From positions 1-10,986 of the forward strand of contig JALWKR010000256.1 in NCBI GenBank assembly GCA_027081375.1: 10,986 nucleotides of DNA, written 5' to 3'. The notes under the pieces are model-generated. The model saw only the letters and a list, made by a program, of their open reading frames with translations, was not told where the DNA came from and ran no database searches. Within the stretch, counting starts at the first letter, position 1; every line of letters begins with the position of its first letter. Below, piece after piece: positions 5,806-10,986 of the stretch. Both the position numbers and the translations under genes were made by a program. The stretch is from Persephonella sp. GTDB lineage: Bacteria > Aquificota > Aquificia > Aquificales > Hydrogenothermaceae.

Positions 5806-8800
5806 TCATCGTTTGCCAAAGCTGTAAACAAACTTATAAACAACAGGTAATAAAACAAGGGTTAAAAATGTAGATGTAAATATTCCTCCTATAACAACCA
5901 CTGCTATTGGTTTTTGTATCTCCGAGCCTATGTCATTAATAAACAGTATTGGAACAAGACCTAATGAAGCTGCCGTTGCAGTTATCAGGATAGGTCTAAG
6001 TCTTAAACGGGTAGCCTTTTCTATAGCTTTATCTATATCAAATCCTTCATCAATCATCTGTCTGATATAAGAGACTAGAACAACTCCGTTAAGGGTAGCT
6101 ATACCGAAAACAGCTATAAATCCTATTGCAGCAGGGACAGATAGGTTAAACCCTGAAAGATAAAGAGCTATAATACCTCCAATTGTTGCAAAAGGAACAT
6201 TTAGCATAATAAGAAGAGAGTCTTTTATTGAGTTGTAGTTTATGTAAAGAAGTAAAAATATAAGTAAAATAGCCACTGGTACTACTATTGACAGCTTTTT
6301 CATAGCCCTTTCTTGATTTTCAAACTGTCCTGCAAATCTAACAAAGTATCCCTCTGGAAACTGTATATTTTTGTGTATATTTTCCCTAAGCTCTTTTATA
6401 AAGCTACCTAAGTCTCTACCTTCTATATTTAGCTGGACAAGAGCATATCTAAGTCCGTTTTCATGTCTTATTTTGAAAAATCCTGGGACTATTTTTACCT
6501 CTGCCACATCTTTAAGTCTAAGTAGGGTTCCATCATCTTTTTTGTAGAAAGGTATATTCTTTATCTTTTCTATGTCGTTAAGGGTGCTGTCTGGAAGTTT
6601 TACAAATATAGGAAAGCTTATCAGACCTTTCCTTAGCTCATTTACTTCTACTCCTGCCATATATTTTTCAACAAGGGAGAGAATATCCTCTACATTAAAG
6701 CCGTATTTATAAAGGACGTTATATTTAGGTATTATTTGAAGCTGAAGTTTTCCTGTTTGAGCTTCTGTTTCAACATCTTTAGAACCTTTGGTGTTTTTTG
6801 CTATCTCCTCAATCTTATATGCCAGTTCGTTTATCTTGTTTAAATCATCTCCAAATACTTTTATAGCAACAGTTGCTTTAACCCCAGAAAGGAGCTCTTC
6901 CACTCTCATTGCTATTGGCTGTGTAAATATAAGTCCTGCAACAGGCAGGTCTTTTAGCTCTTCTCTTAAAGCATCTTCAAACTCTTTTCTGTTTTTAAAC
7001 TGTTTCCACTGATCGTAAGGTTTTAAAAGTATCCATGTTTCTATATAGTTAACATCCTGAACTTCTCCTTTTTCTGCTCTTCCTATTGTTGAAAAAGCGT
7101 TTGTTACTTCAGGAAACTGTTTTGCTTTTTTCTCAATAAACTGAGCTATTTTTTCTGCTTCATCTAAAGATATATTAGGGTCAAGGTATGTTTCTATAAG
7201 AACTGCTCCTTCATCAAGTTCAGGAGTAAACTCTGTTCCTATTTTTGTAAGAAGATATAAACTTCCTGCAAATAAAACAACTGTAGCTATCAGCAATGCC
7301 CAGCCAATTTTCATCGCTCCTTTAAGGAGTTTGCTGTAAGCCTTTTGTATTAGTTCCATAACAATAGTTGTCTCTTTTCCAGATTTTAATCCAAAGTAAG
7401 CAAGCACTGGCATTGCAATAAGAGCAACAAATAAAGATGATGCAAGGGCAAATATTATAGTAATCGCAAGAGGCTTAAAATACTTTCCTTCCACAGACTC
7501 AAAGCTAAATATTGGAAGGAAAACAACCATTATGATTAAAATTGCAAAAGTGACAGGTCTTACTATTTCCTCAACAGAAAGTTTTATTATTTCAAGTTTT
7601 GAGAGCTTTTCTGTATCTGAGCTATGACTTAGATGTCTAAAAATATTCTCAATAACAACAACTGTAGCATCTGCGAACAGTCCTAAACCAATTGCAAGAC
7701 CACCAAGGGACATAAGATTAGCAGTTAGTCCAAAATGTTTCATAAGAATAAATGAGATTAAAAGAGTAAAAGGAATTGAGAGAATAACAAGAACAGCAGC
7801 TCTTATATTTCCTAAAAACAGGATCATAGCTATAGAAACAAGAATAATACCTTCTAAGAGGGCTCTTTCTATTGTTGATAAAGCTTTTTTTGTTAAATAA
7901 GATTGGTCATAAAGAAGTTTTATTTTAACCCCTTCAGGAAGAACCTCTTTATTAATCCTTTCTATCTCTTTTTTTATTTTTTCAACAAGTTCCTGTGTAT
8001 TTGTTCCCACTCTTTTTAAAACAATATTTCCCTGTATCTCTGTACCATTTAAAGTAAATGCTCCTCTTCTCTGGGGAACTTCTCCTTCTTCTACATAAGC
8101 AATATCTTTTACCTTTATAACCTGTCCATCTATCACCTTAACTGGAATATTTTCAATCTGTTTTGTGGAAGTTATACTAGATACTGTTCTTATAACAAGG
8201 TCTCCTTCAGGGGTTTTTGTGTATCCTCCCCCTGCAAGACCTCCGTTTTTCTCAATAGCTTCAAACACATTGTCAAGGGTAATCCTATACTTTAAAAGCT
8301 TTTCTACATTAGGTTTTACAAGAAAAGCCTTTTCTGGTCCCCACTGGACAATATCTTCAACTCCCTGAATAGACTTTATAAGAGGTCTTACTGTCCACTC
8401 CTGAATAGATTTAAGGTCTGTTAATGAGTATTTTCCTGTTTCGTCAACAATAGCATATAGAAGTACATTTCCAAGTCCAGATGTGTTAGGTCCCATTATC
8501 GGAACAATTCCCTCTGGAAGCTGACTCTGGGCTTCTGGCAGTTTTTCCATTACAAGTCTTCTGTCAAAGTATATATCTGTACCATCTTTGAAGAAAATAG
8601 AAACGTAGGAAAGCCCAGGGATACTTTCACTTCTAACTTTTTCTACGTCTTTTATTCCTGACATAACAGTCTCTATCTTCTTTGTAATAAGGGCTTCCAC
8701 CTCCTCAGCAGAGTATCCTGGAGCTTCTGTGTAAATATTTACCTGCAGTGGTGTTGGGTCTGGAAAGGTATCCACAGGAATTGTTTTAAAAGAGTAATAT

Positions 8801-8868
8801 CCATAGCCTATCAATCCTATAAGGGCAAAAATAACTAACAATCTATATTGAAGTATCTTTGATACCAT
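5806..8868 (-). CDS. czcA: Heavy-metal efflux RND pump, inner-membrane subunit (CzcA/CusA family)
   Basis: Proton-driven transporter that exports metal cations through an adaptor (czcB) and outer-membrane channel (czcC). The 1020 residues fit an RND duplication: TM1 (about 10-28), a large periplasmic domain, a TM bundle (about 336-541), a second periplasmic domain, and a final TM bundle (about 861-1012). The HME-type N terminus includes PVDTFPDPTPLQV (31-43). In TM4 the segment GLFADATVVVIENIF (396-410) has Asp400 and Glu407 at the proton-relay positions. The periplasmic PIAMRVEELLSG block (651-662) resembles CzcA (Glu658) and lacks the CusA methionine, whereas TM4 lacks the DFG...DG motif of Zn/Co/Cd pumps. 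The metal is therefore uncertain. GGAGG lies 6 bases before the ATG. The symbol marks family, not proven substrate. Confidence 0.93.
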   Translation of the reverse strand: MVSKILQYRLLVIFALIGLIGYGYYSFKTIPVDTFPDPTPLQVNIYTEAPGYSAEEVEALITKKIETVMSGIKDVEKVRSESIPGLSYVSIFFKDGTDIYFDRRLVMEKLPEAQSQLPEGIVPIMGPNTSGLGNVLLYAIVDETGKYSLTDLKSIQEWTVRPLIKSIQGVEDIVQWGPEKAFLVKPNVEKLLKYRITLDNVFEAIEKNGGLAGGGYTKTPEGDLVIRTVSSITSTKQIENIPVKVIDGQVIKVKDIAYVEEGEVPQRRGAFTLNGTEIQGNIVLKRVGTNTQELVEKIKKEIERINKEVLPEGVKIKLLYDQSYLTKKALSTIERALLEGIILVSIAMILFLGNIRAAVLVILSIPFTLLISFILMKHFGLTANLMSLGGLAIGLGLFADATVVVIENIFRHLSHSSDTEKLSKLEIIKLSVEEIVRPVTFAILIIMVVFLPIFSFESVEGKYFKPLAITIIFALASSLFVALIAMPVLAYFGLKSGKETTIVMELIQKAYSKLLKGAMKIGWALLIATVVLFAGSLYLLTKIGTEFTPELDEGAVLIETYLDPNISLDEAEKIAQFIEKKAKQFPEVTNAFSTIGRAEKGEVQDVNYIETWILLKPYDQWKQFKNRKEFEDALREELKDLPVAGLIFTQPIAMRVEELLSGVKATVAIKVFGDDLNKINELAYKIEEIAKNTKGSKDVETEAQTGKLQLQIIPKYNVLYKYGFNVEDILSLVEKYMAGVEVNELRKGLISFPIFVKLPDSTLNDIEKIKNIPFYKKDDGTLLRLKDVAEVKIVPGFFKIRHENGLRYALVQLNIEGRDLGSFIKELRENIHKNIQFPEGYFVRFAGQFENQERAMKKLSIVVPVAILLIFLLLYINYNSIKDSLLIMLNVPFATIGGIIALYLSGFNLSVPAAIGFIAVFGIATLNGVVLVSYIRQMIDEGFDIDKAIEKATRLRLRPILITATAASLGLVPILFINDIGSEIQKPIAVVVIGGIFTSTFLTLVLLPVVYKFVYSFGKR

Positions 8869-8887
8869 TATTATCCTCCATTATGTT
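8859..8887 (+). promoter_or_regulatory. Candidate promoter for the plus-strand small-gene pair, over the czcA start
   Basis: TTGATA (8859-8864, five of six consensus -35 bases) and TATGTT (8882-8887, four of six -10 bases) are 17 bases apart. Transcription would begin around 8894, only a few bases before the ATG at 8900. That agrees with the lack of a ribosome binding site there (near-leaderless mRNA). It overlaps the czcA start codon and ribosome binding site on the other strand. Confidence 0.35.
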
Positions 8888-8893
8888 AGTATA
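8888..8893 (-). promoter_or_regulatory. Possible -10 box for a separate czcA promoter
   Basis: The minus strand reads TATACT, about 20 bases before the czcA ATG; the hexamer 17 bases upstream (TATTTA) is a poor -35. If used, it would overlap and oppose the candidate plus-strand promoter at 8859-8887. The same hexamer sits before the thioredoxin-domain gene. Confidence 0.25.
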
Positions 8894-8899
8894 TTCTTT

Positions 8900-9136
8900 A
8901 TGAAAGAGATTAAATATGAAGAACTTAGAGAAATAAGAAGAGGCTTTGGAGTTTTATTTATACTGGTTCTAACATATTTAGGGGATTTGCTTAAAGGGTA
9001 TGTTAAAAATCCATCTCCAAATCCTAAAGAAAGCTTTTTACTTTTAGGAACATTTTTATTTTTGCTAACTTTATTTATAGGATTAATTTTAATAACAGCA
9101 GTAATATGGAAAAAAGGAGAGGATGAAAATGGATAA
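8900..9136 (+). CDS. Small two-helix membrane protein, unrecognised, antisense within the czc operon
   Basis: I do not recognise this 78-residue protein. It has a charged N terminus (KEIKYEELREIRR, 2-14), a first hydrophobic segment (about 15-32), a loop with NPSPNP (37-42), a second, strongly hydrophobic segment (about 46-70) and a charged tail (KKGEDENG). This suggests two membrane helices with both ends in the cytoplasm. Codon use (AGA, GGA, TTA, ATA, AAA) matches the neighbours, supporting this strand over the open antisense frame. The ATG has no ribosome binding site and may be read from a near-leaderless transcript. It lies between czcB and czcA but points the other way, and overlaps the next small gene by 8 bases. 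A link to metal efflux is only positional. Confidence 0.6.
   Translation: MKEIKYEELREIRRGFGVLFILVLTYLGDLLKGYVKNPSPNPKESFLLLGTFLFLLTLFIGLILITAVIWKKGEDENG
9116..9122 (+). promoter_or_regulatory. Ribosome binding site supporting the 40-codon gene
   Basis: GGAGAGG ends 6 bases before the ATG at 9129, an optimal spacing. A second in-frame ATG at 9123 would sit too close to it, so 9129 is preferred. This site is the main argument that the tiny downstream frame is translated. Confidence 0.55.
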
Positions 9137-9251
9137 TTTACTTCTTTCAATATTAATAATGCTAATATTGATGGTTTTAACTTTTGCCACACTACCTCTT
9201 TGGATGCCAAAATTTTTAAACTGGCTTGAGAAAAGAGAAAAACATTCATGA
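9129..9251 (+). CDS. Tiny single-helix membrane protein, unrecognised, overlapping the previous gene
   Basis: A 40-residue frame beginning MDNLLLSILIML and ending EKREKHS, with one long hydrophobic segment (about 3-24) followed by a Trp/Pro/Lys-containing amphipathic tail (PLWMPKFLNWLEKREKHS). It probably forms one membrane helix with a basic cytoplasmic C terminus. The start overlaps the end of the 78-residue gene by 8 bases and has a well-spaced ribosome binding site, so the two are likely co-translated. Its TGA (9249-9251) abuts the czcB stop codon (9252-9254) with no base between, leaving no room for a terminator between the convergent genes. I cannot name a family. It may be a small subunit or regulator working with the 78-residue protein. 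Confidence 0.55.
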   Translation: MDNLLLSILIMLILMVLTFATLPLWMPKFLNWLEKREKHS

Positions 9252-10319
9252 TTACTCCTCAGCCTCTCCAAAGAATTTAGCTTTTAGATAAACAGTTCCT
9301 TTTACTACTATCTCATCTCCTTCTTTAACTCCTGAGAGAACCTGATAAAGCCCATTCATCCTTTTTCCAAGTTTTACCTTTACAGCTTCAAAAGAATTTC
9401 CTTCCTTTTTAAATACAAAGCTACCCTCATCTGTTAAAGCAACTGCTGAAGCAGGAATAAAGAGACCTTTTAGACTACCTAAAGAGATTTTTACATTTAC
9501 AAACATTCCTGGTTTTAAAATGTCTTTTGAGTTGTCTGTTATTATCCTTACAGGAACTCTTTTGGTTTCCTTGTCTACATAATGACCTATGTAATCAACA
9601 ACTCCCTGAGCTTTTCCAATAGGAGATATAACAGTAGCTTTTTCTCCCTTTCTTATAAGGGTTGTATCTTCCACAGGAATAAAAGCCACAGTCCAAACTC
9701 TATCATGGGCATGTATTTTAAAAAGCTTTTTATCAAGCCCTACACTGTCTCCTAGTACAACTTCCTGATGTGCAATATAGCCGTCTATATGACTCTTTAA
9801 AACAAGGTATCCTTTTTCTACTTCTCCATATATACTTAGCTGTTTTTTTAAGGCATTTAGTTTTGCAAGGGCATTTTTATACTGGATTTTTGCATTAAAG
9901 TATCTTGAGTAGGAGATAACCTTTTTCTGATATAGAGCTTTTTCATTCTCGTAAAGTTCTCTGTAGTTTGATACTAAGGCTTCTGCCTGCTTTATCTGGG
10001 TTATCAATTTTGCAATCTCTGGGGAGTACACATAAGCAAGCTTTTGTCCTTTTTTTACTCTATCTCCTTCTTTAACAAAGAGTTTTTTTACTAACCCTTC
10101 TAAAGGGGAGTAAATATCTTCTGAAAGTGTTAGGTCATCTTTTACAACTGCAGGATATTTTTTAACAATAGGAATTTCCCTTTCTTTTAGCTTCTCTGTT
10201 TTAATTCCAAGACTTTTTTGAATAGAAGGGGGTATTTCATTACCCTCTGATACTATATTTTCCTCTTCTGCAAAAACAATCAAGCTTATTAGAAGGAAAA
10301 ATAAAAGTATATTTCTCAT
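9252..10319 (-). CDS. czcB: Periplasmic adaptor (membrane fusion protein) of heavy-metal RND efflux
   Basis: Links the inner-membrane pump to the outer-membrane channel and helps load metal. The 355-residue product has a signal peptide (MRNILLFFLLISLIVFA, 1-17). The lipoyl-like half-motif is YSPLEGLVKKLFVKEGDRV (70-88) with KGQKLAYVYSPE (90-101), and its second half is SHIDGYIAHQEVVLGDSV (176-193). Between them is a helical hairpin (about 102-165). The beta-barrel (about 207-280, with LKPGMFVNVKI at 268-278) and the membrane-proximal FIPASAVA block (287-294) follow. No His- or Met-rich metal-binding stretch is visible at the mature N terminus, unlike CzcB and CusB models. Its ATG overlaps the czcC stop as ATGA, with TAGGAGGT upstream. 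czcA follows only after a 383-base interval occupied by opposite-strand genes. Confidence 0.92.
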   Translation of the reverse strand: MRNILLFFLLISLIVFAEEENIVSEGNEIPPSIQKSLGIKTEKLKEREIPIVKKYPAVVKDDLTLSEDIYSPLEGLVKKLFVKEGDRVKKGQKLAYVYSPEIAKLITQIKQAEALVSNYRELYENEKALYQKKVISYSRYFNAKIQYKNALAKLNALKKQLSIYGEVEKGYLVLKSHIDGYIAHQEVVLGDSVGLDKKLFKIHAHDRVWTVAFIPVEDTTLIRKGEKATVISPIGKAQGVVDYIGHYVDKETKRVPVRIITDNSKDILKPGMFVNVKISLGSLKGLFIPASAVALTDEGSFVFKKEGNSFEAVKVKLGKRMNGLYQVLSGVKEGDEIVVKGTVYLKAKFFGEAEE

Positions 10320-10986
10320 TTCTTATAACCTCCTATAGAAATAAAGTCTCCTGTTAGGGAGTGGAGCTGGTTTACTATCCTCAGCTTGTAGTTAAGAGCA
10401 TCAAAGTACTCTTTTCTTATTGAAGAGTATTCAAAGAAGGAAATAGCCCCGTTTTTAAAGCTTGTTGAAGCTATATCAAGGGCTTTTTTAACCTTTGGGA
10501 TTGTGTCTTTATCAAGAGAGTTAAGGATTTCTTTTAGGACGTCTATTTTTCTCTTTATACTTTCTAATCTTGAAGAAAGCTCAAGAATTTTCTGTTTTTT
10601 CTCCTGAATTATTCTATTTTTTTCAGCAGATAGAGAAAAGATTTCTCCCTGTCTTCTATAAAAGGCAGGAATTGTGGAAGAAACCATAAATCCAAACTCA
10701 TATTTTCCTAAGTCTGCTTCATCTTCTCCCACTGTTAAACCAACAGAGATTTGAGGTTTTGCAAGGGCTTTCTGTCTTTTTATATTTTCTTTTAAAGACT
10801 TTATAAGAAAATCGTATCTCTTTACAGCTGGTATATCTTCTATAGATAAAGCTTTTATGTCTTCAATCTCAAAAAAGTTTCCATCAACAGAAGTAACTTT
10901 GAAACCTGCTAAAGAAGATAGTTTTTGTAAGCTGTTTTGATAATCTGCAGAAAGCTCTTTTATCTGACTTTTAACTAAGTAAACCT
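10316..10986 (-). CDS. czcC: Outer-membrane efflux channel (TolC/CzcC family), C-terminal part
   Basis: The frame is open from its TGA to the window edge, so 222 C-terminal residues are visible and the gene starts outside. The codon at 10732 (GTG) is an internal valine, not the start. Visible parts: a helical segment with KVTSVDGNFFEIEDI, then KRYDFLIKSLKENIKRQKALAKPQISVGL. Next comes VGEDEADLGKYEFGFMVSS and TIPAFYRRQGEI, the typical OEP block in which a beta strand leads into 'IP.F.R..GEI'. A long coiled-coil helical pair follows (LSAEKNRIIQEKKQ onward), then FEYSSIRKEYFDALNYKL near the end. This is the pattern of the second OEP repeat in CzcC-like proteins that form the outer-membrane channel for RND pumps. 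The stop overlaps the czcB ATG, so translation is coupled. Confidence 0.9.
   Translation of the reverse strand, partial: VYLVKSQIKELSADYQNSLQKLSSLAGFKVTSVDGNFFEIEDIKALSIEDIPAVKRYDFLIKSLKENIKRQKALAKPQISVGLTVGEDEADLGKYEFGFMVSSTIPAFYRRQGEIFSLSAEKNRIIQEKKQKILELSSRLESIKRKIDVLKEILNSLDKDTIPKVKKALDIASTSFKNGAISFFEYSSIRKEYFDALNYKLRIVNQLHSLTGDFISIGGYKK

Noticed and set aside
8883..8903. A six-codon mini-frame (ATG...TGA) whose stop overlaps the ATG of the 78-residue gene
   Set aside because: It looks like a leader peptide, but there is no ribosome binding site upstream (the sequence there is the complement of the czcA one), and so short a frame occurs readily by chance.
8881..9249. A 122-codon minus-strand frame exactly filling the czcB-czcA gap, with GAGGAG just before its ATG
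   Set aside because: GAGGAG is simply the last two Glu codons of czcB. The product is Ser/Pro/Leu/Phe-rich with almost no acidic residues and no family-like motif, as expected of a shadow. The plus-strand frames have neighbour-like codon use and clean membrane-helix patterns.
9089..9271. A 60-codon minus-strand frame over the czcB end
   Set aside because: Overlaps czcB and the 40-codon gene in other frames, with no ribosome binding site or recognisable pattern; a shadow.

Overview
The window is an AT-rich stretch of chromosome from a Gram-negative bacterium. The lysine-, glutamate- and isoleucine-rich proteins, the CMP-Kdo synthetase (lipopolysaccharide) and the AGA/GGA/TTA/ATA codon preference would fit a thermophilic Aquificota of the Hydrogenothermaceae type (Sulfurihydrogenibium/Persephonella relatives). 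That placement is inference from protein style and was not tested by any search. I see no tRNA, rRNA, CRISPR array, insertion sequence or att site.

Left part, plus strand (1-2261): a compact translation and replication cluster. It runs from the end of the L25/Ctc gene (rplY) through pth, rpsF, ssb, rpsR and rplI. rplY and pth overlap by ATGA. The 71-base gap before rpsF can form mutually exclusive hairpins, one of which could mask the rpsF ribosome binding site. The cluster ends at a perfect 9-bp hairpin (2265-2288), which is shared with a convergent gene whose stop codon lies in the hairpin loop.

Middle part, minus strand (2274-5736): an exported thioredoxin-domain protein of the SPATA20/YyaL type (2274-4073), then thiG and kdsB coupled by a TAATG overlap and read thiG to kdsB. 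The combination of thiazole synthesis (thiamine) and CMP-Kdo synthesis (LPS) is not an obvious pathway unit.

Right part, minus strand (5806-10986): a tripartite heavy-metal RND efflux system read czcC (outer-membrane channel, cut by the window end), czcB (periplasmic adaptor), czcA (inner-membrane pump). czcC and czcB overlap by ATGA. The czcB-czcA interval is the most unusual place in the window. Its 383 bases are filled by two overlapping small genes on the opposite (plus) strand, encoding a 78-residue and a 40-residue putative membrane protein that I do not recognise. The second ends on the base directly next to the czcB stop codon, and a candidate promoter for the pair lies over the start of czcA. 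This resembles a 'noncontiguous operon', in which an antisense transcription unit is nested inside a polycistronic one. It is the best candidate here for something undescribed.
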